Assembly: GCF_900188155.1 (NCBI RefSeq)
Contig: NZ_FZOG01000009.1
Coordinates: 62,001 to 126,000, forward strand
Reading direction: 5' to 3'
Length of the DNA stretch: 64,000 nucleotides
Source: Pseudomonas segetis
GTDB taxonomy: Bacteria > Pseudomonadota > Gammaproteobacteria > Pseudomonadales > Pseudomonadaceae
The notes below the pieces were generated by a model. The model searched no databases. It was given only the letters and a program-made list of their open reading frames with translations, and was not told the origin of the DNA. A program made the position numbers and the translations under genes. Position 1 is the stretch's first letter, and every line of letters starts with the position of its first letter. Positions 18,956-27,206 of this stretch are shown one piece after another.

Positions 18956-19648
18956 TTATACCCAGCCGCCAGCCCAGACTACGCGACCGACAATTTGTAG
19001 CTCGGCCAGGCGATCCTTGGGAACTGTCATGGGTTGGTACTCCTTGTTGTGGCTGATGATCAGAACTGAGCCGTCGAACTGGCGCTGCAGGCGCTTGGCA
19101 TAGAGATGATCATCGAGAAGCACAACATAGACACCCTCACCCTCTAGGGTGTTGCGGCTCTGGTCGATCATCACCGTGTCGCCATCTTCAAGCAGGCCCG
19201 TCATTGAGTCTCCATCCACGCGCAAGCACGCTAGGTCGCTTGGAGAGAGGCCCTTTTTCCGTAAGCTGTAGCGGGTAAATCCTAACTGCACCAAAACCTT
19301 GCAGCGATCATTCCAGGCCCCATCACCGGCACTACAACGGGCATCGTATAAGGGGACATAGGCATATATGTCGTCTTCGATAATCGAGGTGACGCCAAAC
19401 GCTAGCCACATTGGATCGACGTTGTTTGCTTGGGCTATCTGAGCAAGGCGGTCAAGAGTTGGAAACGTCTCGCCACTCAGATAACTGCGTATAGCCCCCT
19501 CAGAAAGTCCGCTAGCCCGCGCAAATCCGCGCGCACCAGCTCCGGACATGATCTCTTTAAGCCTGTCTTTGAAGCATCCGATTCCACCAAGGGGAATCGG
19601 ATGTTTGGCAGTAGGATCATCCGATTCGTCCGATTCTATGTAAGTCAT
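18956..19648 (-). CDS. Phage repressor, HTH plus S24 peptidase
   Basis: A 230-aa c-type repressor. An N-terminal XRE helix-turn-helix (FKDRLKEIMSG, ARASGLSEGAIRSYLSG) is joined to an S24 LexA/CI-like domain with a cleavage-site candidate CSAGDG, the Ser of GDSMTGLL and the Lys of YAKRL. It should hold lysogeny and be cleaved during the SOS response. It faces ner across an operator-rich gap. The promoter seen upstream places the transcript start at or next to the ATG, so the mRNA is probably leaderless. There is no ribosome site. Confidence 0.9.
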   Translation of the reverse strand: MTYIESDESDDPTAKHPIPLGGIGCFKDRLKEIMSGAGARGFARASGLSEGAIRSYLSGETFPTLDRLAQIAQANNVDPMWLAFGVTSIIEDDIYAYVPLYDARCSAGDGAWNDRCKVLVQLGFTRYSLRKKGLSPSDLACLRVDGDSMTGLLEDGDTVMIDQSRNTLEGEGVYVVLLDDHLYAKRLQRQFDGSVLIISHNKEYQPMTVPKDRLAELQIVGRVVWAGGWV

Positions 19649-19707
19649 TGATTTATATAGCCCCGCTCTTTTATACGAGCAAGTAGTTCATAAAATTGAA
19701 TCGGATA
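19575..19707. promoter_or_regulatory. Repressor operator repeats
   Basis: The half-site ATCCGATT/AATCGGAT recurs at 19575-19585, 19593-19603 (these two form an 11-bp inverted repeat spaced by seven), 19619-19626, 19629-19636 and 19698-19706. The repeats span the 5' end of the repressor gene and the repressor-ner gap, so binding by the repressor is the simplest reading. Confidence 0.6.
19654..19682 (-). promoter_or_regulatory. Repressor promoter, leaderless
   Basis: On the minus strand TTGCTC (19682-19677), a 17-base spacer and TATATA (19659-19654) end five bases before the repressor ATG. Confidence 0.6.
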
Positions 19708-19720
19708 CGCTTTTTTCTGT

Positions 19721-19748
19721 TTGACATACATTTTTTTAAGCGTATGTT
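19721..19748 (+). promoter_or_regulatory. Early lytic promoter
   Basis: TTGACA (19721-19726), a 16-base spacer and TATGTT (19743-19748) lie upstream of ner. An inverted repeat, ACATAC/GTATGT, overlaps both boxes and could be the Ner operator. Confidence 0.6.
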
Positions 19749-19807
19749 TATCCGTAACAGGCAGTTAGACAGCCTAAAAAAACCACCCGCCAAGATGGTT
19801 GTTACCG

Positions 19808-20146
19808 ATGAACATCACCGAAATGCCAAAAGACCCAGCTCAGCGCTGGGAATGGATCAAGTACCAATTACGTATCCATGGTTGTTCGCCAGCCGAACTG
19901 GCTCGCCAACTCGGTATTACCGACCGAGCTATTCGCGCAGTGAAGCACGCGCCGTACCCACGTATAGAACGCGCTATTGCCAAAAAGTTGGGCGTGTTCC
20001 CAATGCAATTGTGGCCAGAGCGTTGGAGCAACGACGACACCCCCCTGCGGCAGCGTCCGAATCGTGCGGAATCCTTACAGCGTAGCACTGACAAGGATAA
20101 CCGTTACTCTCCTGTTTCGCACCGTATAGCCAGCGCGGAGGTGTGA
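19808..20146 (+). CDS. ner: Ner-like DNA-binding protein
   Basis: A 112-aa protein starting at ATG 19808. Residues 8-75 match the Ner/Nlp family: RWEWIKYQLRIHGCSPAELA, LGITDRAIRAVK, and PRIERAIAKKLGVFPMQLWPERW. In Mu, Ner lowers early and repressor transcription during lytic growth. The C-terminal tail is longer than in Mu Ner (75 aa). It is the first gene of the rightward early operon. Confidence 0.88.
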   Translation: MNITEMPKDPAQRWEWIKYQLRIHGCSPAELARQLGITDRAIRAVKHAPYPRIERAIAKKLGVFPMQLWPERWSNDDTPLRQRPNRAESLQRSTDKDNRYSPVSHRIASAEV

Positions 20147-20148
20147 AC

Positions 20149-20586
20149 ATGCGTCACGGAAAAGACGATAAAACCTTCGATTTATTCGAAGTTCCTCAGC
20201 CGACGTTGGCCGCTCCTGGTCAAGGCAACTACTCAGTGCAGATCAGCGAGCTGGTCGGTGAGCTGCTTAAAAGCAGTGAGCACGATCGTTATGAAGTGGC
20301 CGCACGGATGTCACGCCTTTCGGGTGACGACGTGAGTAAGGCCATGCTTGACGCATGGTCGAGTCCCGCTCGGACTGATCACAACCTTCCTTTATATAGA
20401 GTGCCGTTGCTTGAGGAGGTGTGCGCCAGTCACCTGTTGACCAATTGGCTGGTTGGCTTGCGCGGTGGCCGGGTTGCCTATGGACGTGATGCGCTGCTTG
20501 CCGAGTTGGGTCGCTTAGAACGCACCCGCGACGAATCGGCGCGTAAGGCACGTGAACTAAAACGGCAGATGGGTGTGCAGCAATGA
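20149..20586 (+). CDS. Conserved early phage protein, unknown function
   Basis: A 145-aa protein starting at ATG 20149 after GCGGAGG. It is hydrophilic, with a predicted helical C-terminus rich in Arg/Lys/Glu. It sits between ner and the transposase and overlaps the latter by four bases. I recognise no domain. Confidence 0.7.
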   Translation: MRHGKDDKTFDLFEVPQPTLAAPGQGNYSVQISELVGELLKSSEHDRYEVAARMSRLSGDDVSKAMLDAWSSPARTDHNLPLYRVPLLEEVCASHLLTNWLVGLRGGRVAYGRDALLAELGRLERTRDESARKARELKRQMGVQQ

Positions 20587-22649
20587 GAAAGCTGGCGACC
20601 ATGCACAAGTGGTTCACCGCTAAAGAGCTGGCAGGATTGCCCGGAATGCCGACTACTGATCGCAATGTCAGGTTGATGGCTGATCGTGAAGCCTGGGAAG
20701 GCCAGCGGCGCATAGGCTCTAAAGCTCTCGAATATAACTTTGCTGTGCTGCCAGCTGAGACACAAACAGGGCTACTGGCCCGTTTAGTACAGCAAGAAGA
20801 ACCCAGTCAAGCCGAAACTCAAGTTGTAACTCATTCGTTAAATGAGCCTAAGCGTGATGCGATTTCCGCGTCACGCTTAAATGATGATCAGCGCTCGGTG
20901 ATGGGGGCAAGAGTTTCGATCGTTCGCGAACTTGAGCGCATGAGTCAAATGGTCAGCCAACAACGGGCGATCATCACTCTTGTCGGCCTGGCACGTGACG
21001 GAAAATTAAGCCCGTATCTGACCGATAAGGTTGAGCGGGCCAATGATCGTAAAACTGCTGACCGAAGCTTAAGCGAGCGCACCCTCAAGCGCTGGCTGTC
21101 GGACTTTCGCAAGCACGGTGAAATTGCACTGGCCCCGGCCCGCCGCAAGCCAGACATGAGCATGCCCGCTTGGGCTCCTGTCTTTCTCAGGCATTACCAG
21201 CGCCCACAAAAGCCAAGCGCAGAAGCGGCTTACTCTGCATTCAGTGCTGAATATCCGGGCTGCCCAAGCATTCACGCGGTGCGTCGGTTTCTTGCCAAGC
21301 TGAGCCCCGAGGCCCGCGAAGTTGGCCGTATGAGCCCGCAGGAATTGAAGTCATTGAAAGGGTTTAATCGCCTTAGCAGCGACCACCTGTGGCCGAACGA
21401 TGTGTGGGTGGCCGACGGTCACGCCTTTGACGCGGAAGTACTCGACCCCCGGACGAATAAGCCATTCAGGCCAGAGGTCACCACATGCCTGGACTGGCGT
21501 ACTCGCCGCATCGTTGGGTACGCCATCAACTTGGCAGAGTCAGCGCTGGCCACGCTGGACATGTTGTGCAGCGGTATTTCCCGGTGCGGCATGTTCCGCG
21601 AGTTCTATGTCGATAACGGATCTGGTTTCGACAACGCCCAAGTGCGCGAGGTGATTGATCGCCTCGGTGGCTCCATGACCAATGCATTGCCTTATAACTC
21701 ACAGGCTCGCGGCATTATCGAGCGTTCACACCGATCTGTTTTGGTACGTCTGGCGAAAGAATTCGATAGCTATATCGGCGCAGACATGGACAAACATTCG
21801 GGCACACGGGTGCACAGGATCACGCGTAAGGCCCTAAAAGCAGGCGAACAGCCAAAAGAAATCCCGACCCTATTTGAGTTCTGGACACGCTTGGCAGGCG
21901 CGCTGGATGCATACAACGACACGCCACATCGCAGCTTGCCGAAAGCACGTGACCCGGAGACAGGAAAATTACGCCACCAAACTCCAAACGAAGCTTGGGC
22001 GGGAGCGCTGGCCGAAGGCTTTGAACCGCTAATGGCATCGTTCGACATCACTACGTCGCTAACCCGGCCGCAGGATGTACGACGCACCAATCGTGGTGAG
22101 GTGCGCATTAACGGCGGGATTTACTACCTAGAAGAACTCGTGGCACTGCACGGCGAACAGGTGAAGGTTGCTTGGGATTATCGGGACGCTAAGCAAGTGG
22201 GCATCTTCACTTTAGAGGGTGAGCACGTTGGCGAAGCCAAGCTGGATGGCAATGCTCGAAAAGTCTTCTCTCGCTTGGAGAGGGACGAAGACAAGCGCGT
22301 TAAAGGCCAATTGGCCCGACTCGGAACCAAAGGCGAAACGCTCACAGGTAAAGAGGTCGAGGTTCGTGTGGTTGAGCGGCCAACATCCGACGATGCCGTG
22401 TACCAAGATCGCCTGCTTGAAGCTCAACAGTTCACCGCTCGATTAGTCCAGGCCGCGCCAGCCTTCGAAGTTCCTGGTGATGACATGGCCCGTTACCGCT
22501 TGTGGCAGAAACTTGATGCCCGCCTGCAGGCTGGTGAATCCCTCTCTGATGACGAAGCACGCTGGCATGACCGCTATCCGGCTCACCCTAGCTATGTCTC
22601 GATTAAACGCATGTATGACTTCGTGGGCGAACAACAGGCCCGCGCTTGA
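20583..22649 (+). CDS. A: MuA-type DDE transposase
   Basis: A 688-aa transposase close to the length of MuA (663). The N-terminal WFTAKELAGLPGMP is a MuA-type wHTH. The catalytic core shows D278 (VADGHAFD), D344 (FYVDNGSGFDN) and E380 (ARGIIERSHR). A beta-barrel and a C-terminal region for partner contact follow. It should bind the paired ends at 18785-18955 and 53596-53688, cut 3' ends and join them to target DNA. The ATG at 20583 overlaps the upstream gene by four bases. Confidence 0.95.
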   Translation: MRKLATMHKWFTAKELAGLPGMPTTDRNVRLMADREAWEGQRRIGSKALEYNFAVLPAETQTGLLARLVQQEEPSQAETQVVTHSLNEPKRDAISASRLNDDQRSVMGARVSIVRELERMSQMVSQQRAIITLVGLARDGKLSPYLTDKVERANDRKTADRSLSERTLKRWLSDFRKHGEIALAPARRKPDMSMPAWAPVFLRHYQRPQKPSAEAAYSAFSAEYPGCPSIHAVRRFLAKLSPEAREVGRMSPQELKSLKGFNRLSSDHLWPNDVWVADGHAFDAEVLDPRTNKPFRPEVTTCLDWRTRRIVGYAINLAESALATLDMLCSGISRCGMFREFYVDNGSGFDNAQVREVIDRLGGSMTNALPYNSQARGIIERSHRSVLVRLAKEFDSYIGADMDKHSGTRVHRITRKALKAGEQPKEIPTLFEFWTRLAGALDAYNDTPHRSLPKARDPETGKLRHQTPNEAWAGALAEGFEPLMASFDITTSLTRPQDVRRTNRGEVRINGGIYYLEELVALHGEQVKVAWDYRDAKQVGIFTLEGEHVGEAKLDGNARKVFSRLERDEDKRVKGQLARLGTKGETLTGKEVEVRVVERPTSDDAVYQDRLLEAQQFTARLVQAAPAFEVPGDDMARYRLWQKLDARLQAGESLSDDEARWHDRYPAHPSYVSIKRMYDFVGEQQARA

Positions 22650-22666
22650 CCTTGGGAGCTACAACA

Positions 22667-23389
22667 ATGAGTGTTTCTAAAATCGTCCCCCTGACCAATA
22701 TCGGTCTGCTCTCTGCAGCGGTTGACCGCGCATTGCAACGCCCCATTGGCCTGCCCGGTTTGGTGGTCATGTACGGGCCGAGCGGCTTGGGTAAATCTGT
22801 ATCAGCAGCCCACACGGCCAACCAGCACCGCGCCTACTACGTGGAATGCCGCGACACTTGGAGCAAAAAAGCTTTCCTGCTCGCCATCTTGCGTGAGATG
22901 GCCATTACTCCAGCTCGTACTTTGTCAGAGATGGTTGATCAGGTTGCCGAGCAACTCAGCCTTAGCGGCCGCCCGCTAATCGTTGATGACGTGCAGTACC
23001 TACTGGATAAGAGCGTGGCCAATATATTGACCGATCTCTACAACGCCAGTCTGGGCACCATCATATTGATCGGTGAAGAGCGTGTGCCGAGCACTTTGGG
23101 CAAGCTGGAACGTTTGCATAACCGGGTGCTTGAGTGGGTGCCAGCACAGCCAGCCACTCTGGATGATGTGCAGCAGTTGGCACGCAGCGTCTACCCAAGC
23201 CAACACATGGCAGATGATTTGCTCGATGACTTGCGCAAGGCAACCCGTGGCTGTCTGCGTCGCATCGCCGTGAACCTTCACCGAGTACACAGTGAGTCTC
23301 AGGCCCTGTGTCTGGATGCCATCGATTTGGCTACTTGGGGTAATCGCGGCTGGTTCACAGGCCAGGCCCCAGTACGGAGGGACCGCTAA
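22667..23389 (+). CDS. B: MuB-type AAA+ target-capture ATPase
   Basis: A 240-aa ATPase starting at ATG 22667, eight bases after GGGAG. Walker A is GPSGLGKS (about 36-43) and Walker B is PLIVDDVQ. It resembles MuB/TnsC proteins that bind target DNA and stimulate the transposase. It follows A directly and overlaps the next gene by one base. Confidence 0.92.
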   Translation: MSVSKIVPLTNIGLLSAAVDRALQRPIGLPGLVVMYGPSGLGKSVSAAHTANQHRAYYVECRDTWSKKAFLLAILREMAITPARTLSEMVDQVAEQLSLSGRPLIVDDVQYLLDKSVANILTDLYNASLGTIILIGEERVPSTLGKLERLHNRVLEWVPAQPATLDDVQQLARSVYPSQHMADDLLDDLRKATRGCLRRIAVNLHRVHSESQALCLDAIDLATWGNRGWFTGQAPVRRDR

Positions 23390-23991
23390 TGGCTGCAGGT
23401 CGCAAGCAGATCCACCTTGAAATGCAGGGCGGAAAAGGTAACCGCCAGCGTATCTGGGAAGCGATCCGGGCCAACGCGCAGGGCTTCAGCGCCTACGTTG
23501 TTGCTCGCCATGCCAACTGCCATGACGAAACCGTGCGCAGTTACCTGCAAGCCCTGATCAACGGCAAATATGTAGAGGTACTCAGCGGCGGGCAGTTCGA
23601 GACGCAAGAGCTGCGTCTGATTAAAGACGTAGGTGCCGAAGCGCCAAGCATCACCCGCAAAGGTAAGCCCATTACCGCTGGTAAAGGCACCGAGGCCATG
23701 TGGCGCACCCTGCGCATTCTTGGCGAGGTTGACGCCGACGAACTGGCGCAGCAAGCCTCTGTCGTCGTCAGTACCGCCCGCTGGACTGCGCGCTCCTACC
23801 TAAAATGGCTGCACCGTGCGGGCTACGTACAAGAGGTAAGTAAAGGTAAACCGGGGCGCTTGGCTCGTTATCGACTTGTACCAGGTAAATACACCGGCCC
23901 GCGCCCGCCAATGATTCAGCGCATAGGCCAAGTGTTTGATCCGAACCTTGGTGCGGTTGTTTATAGCCAGTCAGCGGAGGTCGATCAATGA
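23389..23991 (+). CDS. Early phage protein with two winged-helix-like regions
   Basis: A 200-aa protein in the early operon. Residues about 18-55 (RQRIWEAIRANAQGFSAYVV) and 105-150 (EAMWRTLRILGEVDADELAQ) each look like winged helices followed by short beta hairpins. DNA binding is plausible. The role is unknown. It overlaps the next gene by four bases. Confidence 0.7.
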   Translation: MAAGRKQIHLEMQGGKGNRQRIWEAIRANAQGFSAYVVARHANCHDETVRSYLQALINGKYVEVLSGGQFETQELRLIKDVGAEAPSITRKGKPITAGKGTEAMWRTLRILGEVDADELAQQASVVVSTARWTARSYLKWLHRAGYVQEVSKGKPGRLARYRLVPGKYTGPRPPMIQRIGQVFDPNLGAVVYSQSAEVDQ

Positions 23992-24377
23992 GTCAGGCAG
24001 CCCGTGTTGATGTATCTGGCTGGGGTGATCAGCCGCCGCTTTGGATCAACCTGCTGGCCCGTGAGGTTGAGCAAAGCAACCGCACGTTGGCCGGTGAGCG
24101 CATTGGTATGAGCCGCAGCGCCGTAACCCTAGCGCTGGCCAACCGTTATCCATCGCCCAGCACCGCAGCAGTAGAGCGCCGGGTGCTTGACGCACTCAGC
24201 CAAATTGAGTGCGTGGCCATCGGTGAGACGGTCACCGCACCGCAGTGCCAAAGCTACCGCGAACGCCAAGCCCCAACCCATAACCCGATGGCTATGCAGT
24301 GCTGGCTTGCCTGTCAGCGCTGCCCGAACAACCCCAACTGCGCGACAAAGGAGACTCCCCATGCACGCGTCCATTGA
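23988..24377 (+). CDS. HTH protein with cysteine-rich C-terminus
   Basis: A 129-aa protein starting at ATG 23988 after GCGGAGG. Residues about 25-60 form a LacI/XRE-like HTH (LAGERIGMSRSAVTLALANRY). The C-terminus has CWLACQRCPNNPNC, a likely metal site. It is probably an early regulator or DNA-associated protein. Confidence 0.7.
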   Translation: MSQAARVDVSGWGDQPPLWINLLAREVEQSNRTLAGERIGMSRSAVTLALANRYPSPSTAAVERRVLDALSQIECVAIGETVTAPQCQSYRERQAPTHNPMAMQCWLACQRCPNNPNCATKETPHARVH

Positions 24378-24681
24378 ACGCCCGTTCAACGTGTTGACCC
24401 CATCGCACCGCGCAATGGTCGCCAACTTTAACCAGGTATGCCGAGACTTACAGGCGCAGCAGATCCGCCTGCGCTGCATCGACCTTGGTGGTAACCGCTT
24501 GGTGATCGATCACGAGCACGGTCGCCGCCTTGTGGTGCAACGCAAGGTTGTAGGCCTGACCCGTATGCCAACGGCTGGCAGCACTCTCTACACCGCGCAG
24601 TTCCACGGCGTGACCTTGGAATGGCGCGAGCCGATCAGCCACCACCGTCCGGCCGAGTACGCCGATCAAATTACCCACTGA
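24361..24681 (+). CDS. Small early phage protein, unknown
   Basis: A 106-aa protein starting at ATG 24361, seven bases after AAGGAG and overlapping the preceding gene by 17 bases. Beta-rich and basic (LVIDHEHGRRLVVQRK). No family recognised. Confidence 0.7.
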   Translation: MHASIERPFNVLTPSHRAMVANFNQVCRDLQAQQIRLRCIDLGGNRLVIDHEHGRRLVVQRKVVGLTRMPTAGSTLYTAQFHGVTLEWREPISHHRPAEYADQITH

Positions 24682-24690
24682 GTAATCGCC

Positions 24691-25326
24691 ATGAATACAC
24701 AAATACAAGTTCCAGCGGGTTACCGCTCCGATGCCCAAGGTCGCCTCGTACACGAAGCCATGATCAAGCCCATAGACTGGGAGCGCGATCGCCTTGTGCA
24801 GCAGTTGGTTGGCCGTGCCAGTAAGTTGAATAGTCAGTTAGCTGACTTTAAGGCCGCTGCTTTTGGCGATGTGCGTGCCTTTATTGAAATGAGCTTTGAA
24901 GAGTACGGAGCCAAGGTCGGCGGCAAAAAGGGCAATGTAACCCTGTTGAGTTTTGACGGCCGGTACAAGCTGCAGATTGCCGTGCAAGACAGCATTAGCT
25001 TTGACGAACGCCTGCAGGCTGCTCGCTCACTGATCGACGAATGCCTGGCCGAGTGGATCGAGGGCGCCAGGCCAGAGGTCGTCACCCTGGTAAATGATGC
25101 GTTCCGTACTGACACCAAAGGTGAAATCCGTACCGCTCGCGTCTTGGCCCTGCGCCGTTTGGAAATTGCAGACGAACGCTGGCAGCGAGCGATGACAGCC
25201 ATCGGAGAGGCGTGCCAGGTGACCAGCTCGAAAGAGTACCTGCGTATCTATGAGCGTATTGGAGATACCGACCAATACCGTCCGGTAAGCCTTGATATCG
25301 CATCTATTGCGCTACCGGAGGCGTGA
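24691..25326 (+). CDS. DUF3164-family protein
   Basis: A 211-aa protein of the DUF3164 type common in Mu-like early regions: N-terminal VPAGYRSDAQGRLVHEAMIK, a central GGKKGNVTLLSFDG segment and an IxDECLAEW stretch. Function is undetermined; a link to DNA replication or host takeover is assumed from position only. Confidence 0.8.
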   Translation: MNTQIQVPAGYRSDAQGRLVHEAMIKPIDWERDRLVQQLVGRASKLNSQLADFKAAAFGDVRAFIEMSFEEYGAKVGGKKGNVTLLSFDGRYKLQIAVQDSISFDERLQAARSLIDECLAEWIEGARPEVVTLVNDAFRTDTKGEIRTARVLALRRLEIADERWQRAMTAIGEACQVTSSKEYLRIYERIGDTDQYRPVSLDIASIALPEA

Positions 25327-25327
25327 T

Positions 25328-25825
25328 ATGCAACGCTATCACGATACCCGCAACGACCCGCTGCCGCTGCACTCGACCGAGCAAGACGCCGAGCGCCTGC
25401 GGCTTGAGCTGGCCACCGAGGCGTTTCTGGCCAAGGGTGGAAAAGTAAAGCAAGTCGGTCACCAGATGCGCGACGAGCTGCTGCCGTTCGTTATTAATCC
25501 AGCTTCGACGCCAGTCTATTCGCACCTGTTCGTCAAACCTGAGACCGAACAAGTACAGGCCAAACCTATGCCGAAACCTTCTGCTGTGTCGGTCAAGCCG
25601 CCAGTGATGGCCGAGGTGCTTCAACCGCTCCGGGTAGAGGGTCGTATCGTCGAACCTAAAACACCACGCGCCGAGCTTACTGCGCAGCAGATCGCCGCCC
25701 GTTTGATGGCCCAGGCTGCTCTGGGCGCATCACCTAGCACGGCCGCAGACATTATCGGGATCACAGAAAAACATGCGCGTCAGGTGGCGCGTGACTTCCA
25801 CATCATCTTTAAACGCCAGCGTTAG
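25328..25825 (+). CDS. Early phage protein with C-terminal HTH
   Basis: A 165-aa protein starting at ATG 25328 after CCGGAGGCG. The centre is Pro-rich, and the last 55 residues contain an HTH-like region (MAQAALGASPSTAADIIGIT, KHARQVARDF). Function unknown. Confidence 0.65.
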   Translation: MQRYHDTRNDPLPLHSTEQDAERLRLELATEAFLAKGGKVKQVGHQMRDELLPFVINPASTPVYSHLFVKPETEQVQAKPMPKPSAVSVKPPVMAEVLQPLRVEGRIVEPKTPRAELTAQQIAARLMAQAALGASPSTAADIIGITEKHARQVARDFHIIFKRQR

Positions 25826-25834
25826 GAGGCCCCA

Positions 25835-26083
25835 ATGGGCAAATACACCATCACTATTTCGGACGAATCCGGCGCAGTAAGCGTGGGCATGGAAGGCGCT
25901 CGACAAGATAAGACCACCGCTTTTTTCGTGGCCAAGGCGTTGATGCGCTTGGTGCCCGATGTCGTTATCAGCGCTGCTCGTGCGGCCTCCAAACACGGCA
26001 ACTGTCCGTGCCCTAAGTGCGAGGCAGAACGCAGTAACGCCGCGCAAGACCCTACAACCGATTCAAAACCCACCCTGCATTAA
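25835..26083 (+). CDS. Small zinc-binding-like early protein
   Basis: An 82-aa protein starting at ATG 25835 after TAGGAGG. It has a CPCPKCEAE motif near residue 58, suggestive of metal binding, and an acidic, low-complexity tail. Function unknown. Confidence 0.65.
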   Translation: MGKYTITISDESGAVSVGMEGARQDKTTAFFVAKALMRLVPDVVISAARAASKHGNCPCPKCEAERSNAAQDPTTDSKPTLH

Positions 26084-26097
26084 AACGGAGCAATACC

Positions 26098-26397
26098 ATG
26101 AATCTGACTAAACAAGCCCTCATCGACACCATCACTCAAGAGCTTGGTGCCTCGGGTACTCCCATTAGTAAAACCCAAGTAGATGCTGTGTTGATGCGCT
26201 ACTCGGTGGTTGCTGCTCGCACCATCAAGGCCGGTGGTGAGCTGCCTTTGCCGGGCATTGGCAAGCTCAAGACAATCCAGCGCGTTGCCCGTACTGGTCG
26301 TAATCCTGCCACCGGAGCACCGATTGATATCCCGGCCAAGACGACAGTGAAACTGACTGTCAGCAAGGTGCTGGAAGAAACCATCAACGAAATCTAA
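26098..26397 (+). CDS. HU-family DNA-binding protein
   Basis: A 99-aa HU/IHF-like protein: N-terminal MNLTKQALIDTITQEL, the conserved PLPGIGKLKT segment and the arm TGRNPATGAPIDIPAK. It may help bend phage DNA during transposition or packaging. Its stop codon directly abuts the first hammerhead ribozyme. Confidence 0.9.
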   Translation: MNLTKQALIDTITQELGASGTPISKTQVDAVLMRYSVVAARTIKAGGELPLPGIGKLKTIQRVARTGRNPATGAPIDIPAKTTVKLTVSKVLEETINEI

Positions 26398-26462
26398 GCG
26401 AAACCAGCCCGGCTTGCCGGGTTGGTCTGCCCAGCGTGGTTGCTGGGTACTGATGAGCAGCC
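26398..26462 (+). ncRNA. Type II hammerhead ribozyme, copy 1
   Basis: All core elements are in order. GC (26398-26399, helix II), GAA (26400-26402), helix III of 11 perfect pairs counting one G-U (26403-26413 with 26416-26426), and cleavage residue C26427 in GUC. Helix I has eight pairs (26428-26435 with 26442-26449), loop GUGGUU, then CUGAUGA (26450-26456) and GC closing helix II. Helix II is only two pairs, but the loop-I GGUU could pair with AGCC at 26459-26462. Cleavage is predicted after 26427, releasing a 5'-hydroxyl RNA that starts just before the DUF2786 gene. See copy 2. Confidence 0.85.
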
Positions 26463-26471
26463 GAGGACGAT

Positions 26472-27140
26472 ATGGATCACAAGAAAGCGTTAGAGAAGAT
26501 CAAGAAATGTTTGCGTATGGCCGCAAGCAGTAATCCCCATGAGGCAGCTGCTGCAATGCGTCAGGCCCGCGCCTTGATGGAGAAATTCCAGCTTGAAGAA
26601 GACGATGTGTTGGCATCCGAGGTGCAGGAATGCGCTACCCGCAGCGGTGCAAAGAATCGTCCGGTTGCATGGGAAGTAAAGCTCGCTGCCATCGTTAGCC
26701 GTGCATATAGCTGCAGCTTCCTATTCATGGCAGGCGTTGGCGAATACCGCTTTATCGGTGAGATGGCCGAGGTAGCCAGCTACACCATGACCCTGCTACT
26801 GCGCCAAGTGCGCCAGGCACGACGTGACTACATTGCGGCCAACTTAACCCGCTGCAAGGCTGCGACCAAAACCAAGCGTGCGGATGTGTTTTGTGATGCA
26901 TGGGCATACACAGTACACAAAAAGGTAATTGAGTTTGCGGGCGGTGAGCCATCCGCAGCAGTAAATGCATACATCGCCAAGAACCATCCCGAGCTTGAGA
27001 CAGGAAAAGCAACCGAGCGCAACAGCAGCAAGGGCTTGACCCAGCGCAATGTCAAAGACGCCATGCACGGCATTGCCGCCGCGAGTGATGTTCGCCTGAA
27101 CCATGGTGTTAAGGGCGAAGAAACTCTGGCACTTCACTAA
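26472..27140 (+). CDS. DUF2786 protein, flanked by two ribozymes
   Basis: A 222-aa protein starting at ATG 26472, just after GAGGA. The N-terminal KKALEKIKKCLRMA and EAAAAMRQARALMEKFQL stretches are the DUF2786 hallmark. The middle is helical and the C-terminus basic. The family is widespread in phages and has no known function. The gene lies exactly between two hammerhead ribozymes, so its message should be released as a discrete 741-nt RNA (26428-27168). Confidence 0.85.
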   Translation: MDHKKALEKIKKCLRMAASSNPHEAAAAMRQARALMEKFQLEEDDVLASEVQECATRSGAKNRPVAWEVKLAAIVSRAYSCSFLFMAGVGEYRFIGEMAEVASYTMTLLLRQVRQARRDYIAANLTRCKAATKTKRADVFCDAWAYTVHKKVIEFAGGEPSAAVNAYIAKNHPELETGKATERNSSKGLTQRNVKDAMHGIAAASDVRLNHGVKGEETLALH

Positions 27141-27203
27141 GCGAAACTACGCCCACCAGGGCGTGGTCTGCCGGGTGTGGTTGCCCGGTACTGATGAGCA
27201 GCC
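27141..27203 (+). ncRNA. Type II hammerhead ribozyme, copy 2
   Basis: Same plan as copy 1. GC (27141-27142) and GAA (27143-27145) precede helix III of nine pairs (27146-27154 with 27159-27167). C27168 is the cleavage residue; helix I (27169-27176 with 27183-27190) has the identical loop GUGGUU, followed by CUGAUGA (27191-27197), GC and AGCC. Helix sequences differ from copy 1 but pairing is kept, which is covariation. It begins directly after the DUF2786 stop codon. Confidence 0.85.
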
Positions 27204-27206
27204 AAT

